Shown: in pieces, positions 45,768 through 53,565 of the stretch
Layout of the letters: each line of letters starts with the position of its first letter
Numbering within the stretch: the first letter of the stretch is position 1
Assembly (NCBI RefSeq): GCF_004295665.1
Contig: NZ_CP034759.1
Coordinates: 3,658,001-3,722,000, forward strand
Direction: 5' to 3'
Origin: Litorilituus sediminis
GTDB taxonomy: Bacteria > Pseudomonadota > Gammaproteobacteria > Enterobacterales > Alteromonadaceae
DNA length: 64,000 nucleotides
The notes under the pieces: model-generated
What the model saw: the letters and a program-made list of their open reading frames with translations, nothing else
The model's database searches: none
What the model was told of the DNA's origin: nothing
Made by a program: the position numbers and the translations under genes

Positions 45768-46156
45768 AACCTGAGCAAGCGCAAAAATGCTAGCTCATTA
45801 GATTACCTTAATTGAAATAGGAGTGCACCTAGTGCATAGAAAAATATGACATATTTACATTAGGGTCTATTGATCTTTCAGGGTTGTTTTTGCAACAGTT
45901 TGTTTGGTATTTATACAAGGCAGAGCCTTTGTAGTGTGGTTAATCCCCATAAAAAGGTGATAACGCGGTAGAAATGTCGAACAAACGTTGCCCTACGGGT
46001 TCATTTAAAAGCGATTTATTCTTTGTTGCAACTCATTTATATGGAATAACCATACTTCAATCGTTGCGCCGCGACTAAATCGCTTTTAATTTGAACAAAA
46101 TTTAATCTCGAAAGAACAACAGACCCTTAACAAATATCCATATAAAAAGTGGCTGA
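45768..46156. other. Intergenic region holding a MITE-like element
   Basis: The 389 bp between the acylase and the small secreted protein are mostly taken up by the element at 45863-46126. The acylase promoter should lie in 45768-45862. I see no other gene. Confidence 0.55.
45863..46126. mobile_element. 264-bp MITE-like element (copy 2)
   Basis: Ends GGGTCTATTGATCTTTC (45863-45879) and GAAAGAACAACAGACCC (46110-46126) are inverted repeats with two mismatches. TTA flanks both sides (45860-45862 and 46127-46129), a 3-bp target duplication. The interior has an inverted pair, AAAAGCGATTTA and TAAATCGCTTTT, and no ORF. Its length equals that of copy 1, and both have a short GCCCTnCGGG motif inside. 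Confidence 0.8.
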
Positions 46157-46552
46157 TTAGCTGCGTTTTGACTTACAGGTTTTCTTGGCAATTTTTTGTG
46201 CAAGTGGATTTTGCTCTGTGTTTGTATTGGCATCTACTTCTTCAGAGTTAAACCAAGCTAAAAACTGGTGCAGTTTGTCGTTAAATAATAGCGCGGCTTC
46301 AAAGAAACTTTTGTGCTCATTTATGACGACGGGTTGAGCGTTAAAATCGTCTTGTAATTGAATGGCTGAGCCTAGAATAATGGTGCTTGGTAAGTCATTT
46401 TGTAACTCACTAAGGCTAGTTAGTTTTAGCTCGCCGACTAATTGGATATTTTGCGGTGTTTCCATCATAGGTTTGGCAGAAACAGGCATAAAGATAGCGC
46501 ATAAAGTAAATGTTGCGATACAAGTGACTAAAAATACTTTTATTGATTTCAT
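46157..46552 (-). CDS. Small secreted protein of unknown function
   Basis: A 131-residue protein with a clear signal peptide (MKSIKVFLVTCIATFTLCAIFMPVSA) and a mature part of about 105 residues. A short run LSELQNDLPSTIILGSAIQLQDDF suggests an alpha/beta segment; the C-terminus is basic (KIAKKTCKSKRS). No family is recognised. AGGAGATAA precedes the ATG closely. It is transcribed toward a MITE-like element, which may act as its terminator. Confidence 0.55.
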   Translation of the reverse strand: MKSIKVFLVTCIATFTLCAIFMPVSAKPMMETPQNIQLVGELKLTSLSELQNDLPSTIILGSAIQLQDDFNAQPVVINEHKSFFEAALLFNDKLHQFLAWFNSEEVDANTNTEQNPLAQKIAKKTCKSKRS

Positions 46553-46609
46553 TGCTTATCTCCTTTAGCTGCCGTAGTGCACAAAATTGTAACTATTTAT
46601 GTGTTTGCA

Positions 46610-46630
46610 TCGATGTCAGTTTCGATGTCA
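46610..46630. repeat. Two 9-bp direct repeats upstream of a secreted-protein gene
   Basis: TCGATGTCA occurs at 46610-46618 and at 46622-46630, twelve bases apart, 58-78 bp upstream of the secreted-protein start. This may be a protein-binding site. Confidence 0.35.
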
Positions 46631-46811
46631 TTTGGTAAAAATCGTTACAGTTATTTTACATTTGATACTATAGATTTTAATTACCGGTTAAGCCATGCTG
46701 ATGGGATAAGCTGCATTATTTTTGAGATGAGCTGTTAATTTAATCACCAACTCGGCTTAATATAATATGAACGTGATAAGAGTGAAATTATTTCAAAAAG
46801 TTCCAAAATGT

Positions 46812-46852
46812 AAGATCAAATAATTAACATAAAATGCTAACTATTTGATCTT
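46812..46852 (-). terminator. Hairpin downstream of malate synthase gene
   Basis: AAGATCAAATA (46812-46822) pairs with TATTTGATCTT (46842-46852), an 11-bp stem with a 19-nt loop, 25 bp past the glcB stop. On the minus strand TACATTTT follows. Confidence 0.55.
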
Positions 46853-46876
46853 ATTTGTTATTGATTGGTTGTCTGC

Positions 46877-49048
46877 TTATTGTTGTGCTTTTTTTGCCAA
46901 TCGATACTGGTGCAACAATGGCTCGGTGTAACCACTCGGTTGTTTAGTGCCTGCAAAGATTAATGCACTTGCCGCTTGAAAAGCGATACTTTCTGCTAAA
47001 TTTTCACTCATCGCTTGGTAATTGGTATCATTTTTATTTTGCTTATCAACAATTACCGCCATTTTAGCTAAGCTTTGCTCAACTTGTGCTTTGCTACAAA
47101 TACCATGATATAGCCAGTTGGCGATATGTTGGCTGGAAATACGCAATGTTGCTCTGTCTTCCATTAAACCTACGTTGTTAATATCTGGTACTTTGGAACA
47201 ACCAACCCCTTGATCTATCCAGCGAACAACATAGCCCAATATACCTTGGACATTGTTGTCTAACTCTTCGGTTATTTCCGCTTCAGACCAGTTAGTGTTT
47301 TGTGCTAACGGAATAGTCAGTATGTCATCTAAGCTAGCTTTTGCACGAGTTTTTAATTGTTGTTGCAAAGAAAACACGTCTACTTGGTGATAATGTAAGG
47401 CATGTAATGTTGCAGCGGTGGGCGATGGTACCCATGCGGTATTGGCACCCGCTTTAACATGACCAATTTTAGTGCTAATCATATTGGCCATTTGATCTGG
47501 AATAGGCCACATACCTTTACCTATTTGCGCTTTTTGACTAAAGCCACAGGCCAAGCCTTGATCAACATTATTATCTTCATACGCTGAAATCCATGGTGTA
47601 TTTTTAATTTCTGCTTTGCGCTCCATTGGCCCCGCTAACATAGAGGTATGAATTTCATCTCCAGTTCTATCTAAAAAGCCAGTATTAATAAAGACAACAC
47701 GATCTTTTGCGGCATGGATACAGTTTTTTAAGTTAACGCTGGTGCGTCTTTCTTCATCCATAATGCCCATTTTTATGGTGTTTGGCGAAAGTGATAATGC
47801 TTGCTCTACACGAGAAAACAGCTTGTTTGCGAAGGCGACTTCATCAGGGCCGTGCATTTTAGGTTTTACGATATAAATAGATCCTTGCGTGGAATTAGTT
47901 TTATCACCTTGATTTTCAATATCATGCAGGGCAATCAGGGATGTGATCATGGCATCCATAATACCTTCAGGTACTTCATTGTTATTGGCATCTAAAATGG
48001 CGTTGTTTGTCATTAAATGACCAACATTACGTACAAACATTAGGCTTCTGCCTTTTAGGGTTACAGACTCACCACTAAGCGATTGATATTCTCTGTCTTG
48101 ATTCATAGCGCGGATAATTTGCTGACCATTTTTATTTAATTTGGCGGTTAAGTTACCTTGCATTAAGCCTAACCAGTTGCGATAAGCGATCACTTTATCT
48201 TCACCGTCAACTGCGGCAACTGAGTCTTCACAGTCCATAATGGTTGTTAAGGCTGACTCTAAATAAATATCACTTAATCCGGCAGGGTCGGCTTGACCAA
48301 TTGCACTTGAGCTGTCAAACACTAGCTCTAAATGCAGGCCATTATGTTTAAACACCATAGACTTAGGCGCACTGATACTGCCGTTAAAGCCAACCAAGGC
48401 ACTGGCTTCTTTTAGCTTAGATTGTTCGCCATTAGATAAGCTTACTACTAGCTCTTGGCCATTAAGATGATACGCGGTTACGTCTTTGTGGCTACCTGAA
48501 ATAAGTGGAATGCTTTCATCTAAAAATTGTTTGGCAAAGGCAATGACTTTAGCGCCGCGCACCGGGTTGTATTGACCTGACTTTTCAGCACCACCCTCAT
48601 CGCTGATAGCATCTGTGCCATATAAAGCATCGTATAAGCTACCCCAGCGTGCATTAACAGCATTAAGTGCAAAGCGAGCATTCATAATAGGCACAACCAG
48701 CTGAGGACCTGCAATACTGGCTAGTTCCGCATCAACGTGTTCAGTATTAATGGTAAAGTCTGCTACTTCATCAACAAGATAGTTTATTTCTTGTAAAAAA
48801 GCCTTGTACTTTGCAAAGTCAAAATTATCGCCCTGATTTTGCAAATGCCAAGTATCAATTTGCTGTTGTAATGACTCTCGATGTGCTAGCAATGCTTTAT
48901 TTTCATCACTTAACTCGTGAATTATCTTGGAAAATGACTGCCAAAACTGCTCTGAGGTAATCGATAAATTGGCTAAGGCTTCTTGCTCGATAAATTGGTA
49001 TAAGCAGTGGCTAACTTGCAAGTTTTCTACTGAAATTCTCTCGTTCAT
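46877..49048 (-). CDS. glcB: Malate synthase G
   Basis: The 723-residue, monomeric class G enzyme condenses glyoxylate with acetyl-CoA to malate. Motifs: [65 protein letters not shown] region ([17 protein letters not shown]), [19 protein letters not shown] (the active-site Glu and Arg), [31 protein letters not shown]. The length matches E. coli GlcB (723). AAGGTGAG precedes the ATG. With aceA it completes the glyoxylate shunt. A palindrome lies 38-52 bp upstream. Confidence 0.96.
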   Translation of the reverse strand: MNERISVENLQVSHCLYQFIEQEALANLSITSEQFWQSFSKIIHELSDENKALLAHRESLQQQIDTWHLQNQGDNFDFAKYKAFLQEINYLVDEVADFTINTEHVDAELASIAGPQLVVPIMNARFALNAVNARWGSLYDALYGTDAISDEGGAEKSGQYNPVRGAKVIAFAKQFLDESIPLISGSHKDVTAYHLNGQELVVSLSNGEQSKLKEASALVGFNGSISAPKSMVFKHNGLHLELVFDSSSAIGQADPAGLSDIYLESALTTIMDCEDSVAAVDGEDKVIAYRNWLGLMQGNLTAKLNKNGQQIIRAMNQDREYQSLSGESVTLKGRSLMFVRNVGHLMTNNAILDANNNEVPEGIMDAMITSLIALHDIENQGDKTNSTQGSIYIVKPKMHGPDEVAFANKLFSRVEQALSLSPNTIKMGIMDEERRTSVNLKNCIHAAKDRVVFINTGFLDRTGDEIHTSMLAGPMERKAEIKNTPWISAYEDNNVDQGLACGFSQKAQIGKGMWPIPDQMANMISTKIGHVKAGANTAWVPSPTAATLHALHYHQVDVFSLQQQLKTRAKASLDDILTIPLAQNTNWSEAEITEELDNNVQGILGYVVRWIDQGVGCSKVPDINNVGLMEDRATLRISSQHIANWLYHGICSKAQVEQSLAKMAVIVDKQNKNDTNYQAMSENLAESIAFQAASALIFAGTKQPSGYTEPLLHQYRLAKKAQQ

Positions 49049-49353
49049 AATTTCTCACCTTAGGCCTAGTTTGTCTTGAAAGCGATATGAAAGCTTTCAC
49101 TCTTGTACTACAAAAATAAATTTTAGTGATAATCCTAGGGGGAATAATCACTGCTGGCAATACTACTTATAGCGACATTGATGGCTATGCATTGAAGGTG
49201 ATCTAGATTTTATTCTGTTTGTGTTTTGTTAGTGTGTTGATTTTTATGGTTTTATATTGTCTTGCGAGTTGATTGTTTTAATTGGTATTCACTGTATTGT
49301 TGTTGGTGATAACTGCTATTCATACTGTGAATCTATGTGTGCTTTGGTGGTGG
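49049..49353. other. Intergenic region between glcB and lrgB
   Basis: The 305-bp region has the glcB promoter and the palindromic motif at 49077-49100, plus a loose ATTCA/TGAAT repeat near 49321-49331. I see no additional gene. Confidence 0.45.
49077..49100. promoter_or_regulatory. Palindromic motif upstream of glcB
   Basis: TGAAAGCTTTCA (49088-49099) is a perfect 12-bp palindrome, preceded one helical turn earlier by TGAAAGC (49077-49083). TATGAAAGCTT (49086-49096) also occurs upstream of aceA at 51641-51651. Both shunt genes may share a regulator. Confidence 0.45.
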
Positions 49354-50064
49354 TTATTGATAAAAATCGATTAATATTGGTAGCAGCAGCGGTGTTACTA
49401 AAGCCGTGAGCAATGCTGAAAAAATCAAAGCAACTGAGCTATATGCGGTATGTTGAGGGCTTACTTTGGCTAACACGGCTGTGCCTATAACATGACTGGC
49501 TGCACCAATCGCCAAACCTTGAGCTTGTGCGGAGTGAACGCCGAAGCGTTTTAACCAGTTTTGTCCAAGTAGGCCACCCGCAAGGCCAGCGATAATTATG
49601 GCAAAGGCGGTAATTGAACTGTCGGCTGAAAACTGTTTGGTTAGGGCAATGCCAATAGGGGTTGTTACCGACTTTAATGATAAGGCGATTGCGAGCTTTT
49701 CTTGCTGGATCCATAACATGGTCAAAGCAAAGCTCACAGCAAGTACAATGACGACGCCCAGTGCTAGCAAGGCAATAATCTGTCGCCATTGGTATTTTAT
49801 CTGTTTAAGCTGCTGATAAAGGGGGAAGCCAAGGGCAACAATGGCGGGTTCTGTTAATAAGGAAAGAGCTTCAGTGGCTTGATAATATTGAGCATAGCTA
49901 ATGTTAGTGAGCAATAGTATTGGCACAATAAGCAAAATAGTCACTAGCATAGGGTTAAGCCAAATTAATTGATAACTTTGCTGTAACCGAGAGGATATAG
50001 CGTAAAAAGCTATGGTGATAATGCAAAAAATTAGCGCATAGATAAGTAAGTTAGCTTCAGTCAT
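49354..50064 (-). CDS. LrgB/CidB-family membrane protein
   Basis: A 236-residue membrane protein with about 6-7 helices and the family pattern WLNPMLVTILLIVPILLL, TEPAIVALGFPLYQQLKQIK, ALSLKSVTTPIGIALTKQF and GLAIGAASHVIGTAVL. With LrgA it forms a murein-hydrolase-exporter-like or metabolite (pyruvate) transport complex. It overlaps the lrgA gene by eight bases on the same strand, so they are translationally coupled. Confidence 0.9.
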   Translation of the reverse strand: MTEANLLIYALIFCIITIAFYAISSRLQQSYQLIWLNPMLVTILLIVPILLLTNISYAQYYQATEALSLLTEPAIVALGFPLYQQLKQIKYQWRQIIALLALGVVIVLAVSFALTMLWIQQEKLAIALSLKSVTTPIGIALTKQFSADSSITAFAIIIAGLAGGLLGQNWLKRFGVHSAQAQGLAIGAASHVIGTAVLAKVSPQHTAYSSVALIFSALLTALVTPLLLPILIDFYQ

Positions 50065-50422
50065 GCGCAGTTGGCTCTTTCGTGCTTGTTAGTAGCTTTT
50101 CTGCCAGTACGCCAACTAGGGTAAGCAGAATAAAGGTCGATATAAAGATAATGGCAATGATGGCAAGACCATGTTGCTGAATAAGGCCTAGGTGATTCAC
50201 TATACCAACACCTGCGGGGACAAAAAATACCCCCATATGTTTGATTAACCAAAGATTGGCCTTGCTGACGGTATCATAGTTAACAAGGCGTAATTGCAAT
50301 AATAGACAGTATATTAACATGCCATATAAGCTAGCGGGCAGCAGGGCAATATAGTGGTTTATGAGTTTGCCCACCCCTAAACACATGATAATAATCACAA
50401 GCGTGTATAGGGCATTTTTCAT
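50057..50422 (-). CDS. LrgA/CidA-family holin-like membrane protein
   Basis: A 121-residue protein with four helices: LYTLVIIIMCLGVGKLINH, LLPASLYGMLIYCLLLQLRLV, GVFFVPAGVGIVNHLGLI and AIIAIIFISTFILLTLVGVL, with the conserved FVPAGVG stretch. It partners LrgB. The start has AAGG six bases upstream. The LysR gene begins upstream on the same strand, with a 9-bp gap, so all three form an operon. Confidence 0.88.
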   Translation of the reverse strand: MKNALYTLVIIIMCLGVGKLINHYIALLPASLYGMLIYCLLLQLRLVNYDTVSKANLWLIKHMGVFFVPAGVGIVNHLGLIQQHGLAIIAIIFISTFILLTLVGVLAEKLLTSTKEPTAHD

Positions 50423-50431
50423 GGTAATACC

Positions 50432-51385
50432 TTAGCTTTGTTGATTTTCTTGGCTTTTCTTGGCCGCTGCTATGACCAGCTGCCTAAACCAGATATGACT
50501 TGCATCATGATGTAAAAGTGGACTCCAAATCATTTTAAGCTCAATGTCAGGTATATCAAACGGTGGCTTGACAATGGTGAAGTTGGTATCATTTTTGTGC
50601 AGCTCAGCGGCTCTTGTCGGTAATGTCGCGATCAGGCTGTCTTCAAGGGCAAGTTGCATGGCAACATGATAGTTACGCGTAAACACTTTAATGTCTCGTT
50701 TTTTGCCTAACCTTGCTAGGGCTTCATCTACCCAACCGAGTTTTTGTACATCTTTCGGATCCATACCAACACCGACACCAAAACCGGTTTTTGAAACCCA
50801 AACATGCTTGCTTGCCAAATATGAGTTCAGATTAAACTTACTTACCACAGGATTATCGGCGCTCAGTAAACAGGAAAAGGAGTCACGCCAAATAGCTTTT
50901 TGATGAAATGATTGTGGCAGCTCATCAAAGCGGTTAATGGCCATATCAATTTTGCCTGCTTCAACATCATGAAAGGTAACATCACTTGGGGTCATGATAT
51001 CAATGGTGATGTTTGGTGCGACTTTATTGAGTAGTTTTAGCAGGGTTGGGATCAAGGTTGAGGCCGCATAATCACTGGCCATAATGCGAAATACTCGTTG
51101 GCTGTTTAGCTCATTAAATTCTTCTTCCCCTTGTAGCGCTTCTTCTAACTCAAGCAGTATTTTTCTGATACTGGGGGCTAAGGCTCGAGCACGCTCTGTC
51201 GGCACCATACCATCTGATGTGCGCACTAAAATAGGATCATTAAATAGCGTACGTAGCCTTTTTAAACCATTGCTCATTGCTGGCTGGGTAATGTTCAATT
51301 GGCTGGCGGCTCGGGTGACATTTTTTTCACGTAATAGCACATCAAGGTAAATGAGTAGATTTAGATCTATTTTAGAAATATTCAT
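50432..51385 (-). CDS. LysR-family transcriptional regulator
   Basis: A 317-residue regulator with the HTH NVTRAASQLNITQPAMSNGLKRLRTLF (about residues 22-48) and a periplasmic-binding-type effector domain (FRIMASDYAASTLIPTLLKLL, IDMAINRFDELPQSF, DSLIATLPTRAAEL). It is divergent from aceA (366-bp gap) and co-directional with lrgAB. CidR, a LysR regulator of cidABC, is the closest analogue for a LrgA/B-linked regulator. It could control lrgAB, aceA, or both. The effector is unknown. Confidence 0.9.
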   Translation of the reverse strand: MNISKIDLNLLIYLDVLLREKNVTRAASQLNITQPAMSNGLKRLRTLFNDPILVRTSDGMVPTERARALAPSIRKILLELEEALQGEEEFNELNSQRVFRIMASDYAASTLIPTLLKLLNKVAPNITIDIMTPSDVTFHDVEAGKIDMAINRFDELPQSFHQKAIWRDSFSCLLSADNPVVSKFNLNSYLASKHVWVSKTGFGVGVGMDPKDVQKLGWVDEALARLGKKRDIKVFTRNYHVAMQLALEDSLIATLPTRAAELHKNDTNFTIVKPPFDIPDIELKMIWSPLLHHDASHIWFRQLVIAAAKKSQENQQS

Positions 51386-51547
51386 AACGTTAATGGCCTA
51401 TATAAAAAATATAATCGAAATAGATATAAGCGAATTTCTACCTAAGTGCAATGCCTTTTTAAAAAACAATAACAGATAAAGTGTTTTAGTCACTTCGCCA
51501 CTTTGTCTTTATTGCTCTGCAGGCAAAGTATTGCTTAGCTAACAAGA

Positions 51548-51576
51548 TTGTGAATTGTGATATTTAGTTTGTGAAT
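51548..51576. repeat. Direct repeats upstream of aceA
   Basis: TTGTGAAT occurs at 51548-51555 and again at 51569-51576. The copies are 21 bp apart, which is exactly two helical turns, so one face of the DNA is repeated. Confidence 0.4.
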
Positions 51577-51640
51577 GGTGGCAATAGTAATTATATATTT
51601 TAAAAATGTTTGTCGGCTGGATTATGATTTTGTTGTCCGG

Positions 51641-51653
51641 TATGAAAGCTTAC
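51641..51653. promoter_or_regulatory. glcB-like motif upstream of aceA
   Basis: TATGAAAGCTTAC shares an 11-base core (TATGAAAGCTT) with the palindrome upstream of glcB. Here the palindrome is imperfect on the right arm. It lies 99-111 bp before the aceA ATG. Confidence 0.4.
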
Positions 51654-51751
51654 TTTTAAAACTTCAACAGATACAGCGATATTGAATAAGTAAATGAGCA
51701 AGTCAGCCAATATTAAAACTTAAATCTATAACTATATGTTTGGAGAAAGAT

Positions 51752-53347
51752 ATGTCTAACTATCAAAGTGCAATTGAAGCAGTTAAAGCCATTAAAGAAA
51801 AAGCGGGTAGCTCTTGGGACGCGATTAATCCTGAGTCTGTTGCGCGTATGCGAGTGCAAAATCAATTCAAATCGGGTTTAGATATCGCTCAATATACAGC
51901 AGATATTATGCGTGCTGACATGGAAGCATTTGATGCTGATAATACTAAGTACACGCAATCTCTTGGTTGTTGGCATGGTTTTGTCGGTCAGCAAAAATTG
52001 ATTTCTATTAAGAAGCACTTTGGTACTACCAAGCGTAGATATCTTTACCTTTCAGGGTGGATGGTTGCAGCGCTTCGTAGTGAGTTTGGTCCATTGCCAG
52101 ATCAATCTATGCATGAAAAAACTGCGGTAGCATCACTTGTTGAAGAGTTATATACCTTCTTGCGCCAAGCCGATGCGCGTGAATTAGGGCTATTATTTAG
52201 TGAGTTAGATAAAGCGATTGCTGCTGACGATCAAACCAAAGCGAAAGAAATCCAAGATGCCATTGATAACTTTGAAACCCATGTAGTGCCAATTGTTGCC
52301 GATATTGATGCTGGTTTTGGTAATGCTGAAGCGACTTACTTAATGGCTAAGCAAATGATTGAAGCGGGTGCTTGTGCACTGCAAATCGAAAACCAAGTAG
52401 CAGATGAAAAACAATGTGGTCACCAAGATGGTAAAGTAACGGTTCCTCATGCAGATTTTCATGCCAAGATTCGTGCATTACGCCACGCATTCTTAGAACT
52501 AGGCATTGATAACGGTATTATCGTTGCCCGTACTGACTCAGAAGGTGCTGGTCTTACTAAAGAAATAGCCGTAGTGAAAGAGCCAGGCGATGAAGGTGAT
52601 ATTTACAACTCATACTTAGATGTAGAAGAAATTGATGTATCACAAATGAAAGAGGGTGATGTGTGCTTAAACCGCAATGGTAAGCTGGTTCGTCCTAAGC
52701 GTTTACCGTCTGGTTTATACCAATTCCGTGAAGGTACAGGTCATGAGCGTTGTGTATTTGACTGTATTGGTGCACTAAATGCGGGTGCTGATTTATTGTG
52801 GATTGAAACGGCGGTTCCAACGGTTCATGAAATTAAAGGCATGATGGACGAGGTTCGCAAAGTTCATCCAAATGCTAAATTAGTTTATAACAATTCACCG
52901 TCGTTTAACTGGACATTAAACTTCCGCCAGCAAGCATATGATGCTTGGCTTGAAGCAGGTAAAGATGTATCAGCTTACGATCGTAGTGATTTGATGAATG
53001 CCAAGTATGATGATTCTGAGCTTTCGGCAGAAGCAGATGAGCGTACACGTACCTTCCAAGCGGATACGTCACGCGAAGCGAATGTATTCCATCACTTAAT
53101 TACCTTGCCAACGTATCACACCACAGCATTGTCGGTTGATAACTTAGCGAAAGAATACTTTGGTGAAGCAGGTATGTTAGGTTATGTGAAAGGCGTTCAA
53201 CGTCAAGAAATTCGCCAAGGCATTGCCTGTGTTAAACACCAAAATATGTCAGGCTCTGATATTGGTGATGCCCATAAAGAGTACTTTGCTGGTGAAAACG
53301 CCCTTAAAGCCGGTGGAGCGAAAAATACCTCAAACCAATTCTCATAG
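51752..53347 (+). CDS. aceA: Isocitrate lyase, long form
   Basis: A 531-residue enzyme that cleaves isocitrate to succinate and glyoxylate. Motifs: LGCWHGFVGQQKLI, LYLSGWMVAALRSEFGPLPDQS, PIVADIDAGFGNAEATYLMAKQMIEAGA, the catalytic loop region DEKQCGHQDGKVTVPH (active-site Cys in the KQCGH sequence), IVARTDSEGAGL, and YNNSPSFNW. The length is the longer bacterial subtype rather than the 434-residue E. coli enzyme. The ATG at 51752 has TGGAGA just upstream; an in-frame TTG four codons earlier is not needed. A terminator follows. Confidence 0.96.
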   Translation: MSNYQSAIEAVKAIKEKAGSSWDAINPESVARMRVQNQFKSGLDIAQYTADIMRADMEAFDADNTKYTQSLGCWHGFVGQQKLISIKKHFGTTKRRYLYLSGWMVAALRSEFGPLPDQSMHEKTAVASLVEELYTFLRQADARELGLLFSELDKAIAADDQTKAKEIQDAIDNFETHVVPIVADIDAGFGNAEATYLMAKQMIEAGACALQIENQVADEKQCGHQDGKVTVPHADFHAKIRALRHAFLELGIDNGIIVARTDSEGAGLTKEIAVVKEPGDEGDIYNSYLDVEEIDVSQMKEGDVCLNRNGKLVRPKRLPSGLYQFREGTGHERCVFDCIGALNAGADLLWIETAVPTVHEIKGMMDEVRKVHPNAKLVYNNSPSFNWTLNFRQQAYDAWLEAGKDVSAYDRSDLMNAKYDDSELSAEADERTRTFQADTSREANVFHHLITLPTYHTTALSVDNLAKEYFGEAGMLGYVKGVQRQEIRQGIACVKHQNMSGSDIGDAHKEYFAGENALKAGGAKNTSNQFS

Positions 53348-53371
53348 TTCCCAATTGAGATGATTTAAAAG

Positions 53372-53412
53372 CTGCTAGCATTCGAACACATCGGATGACT
53401 AGCAGTTTTTTT
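53372..53412 (+). terminator. Rho-independent terminator of aceA
   Basis: CTGCTAG (53372-53378) and CTAGCAG (53399-53405), with more weak pairing inside, are followed by seven T residues (53406-53412). Confidence 0.85.
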
Positions 53413-53565
53413 GTTTCTGCCTTGAGATATATTCACTATTGTTTTCAATTCTGTAACAAATGAAAAAATTTGGTTAGCTTTGCTTATATTTTAGCGGTAT
53501 AGTCGTGATTGTTGAATTTAGTTTCAAATTTGTTTTTTTGAATTAAATTATAGTGTTGAAGGAAT

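Larger units (their letters stand above)
46553..46876. other. Intergenic region between glcB and the small secreted protein
   Basis: This 324-bp region contains tandem 9-bp repeats (46610-46630), presumably in the promoter of the secreted protein gene, and the terminator of glcB (46812-46852). I see no further gene. Confidence 0.45.
51386..51751. other. Divergent regulatory region between lysR and aceA
   Basis: The region holds direct repeats (51548-51576) and the glcB-like motif (51641-51653), the latter about 100 bp before the aceA start. The LysR target site must also lie here if it acts on aceA. No gene is seen. Confidence 0.45.
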
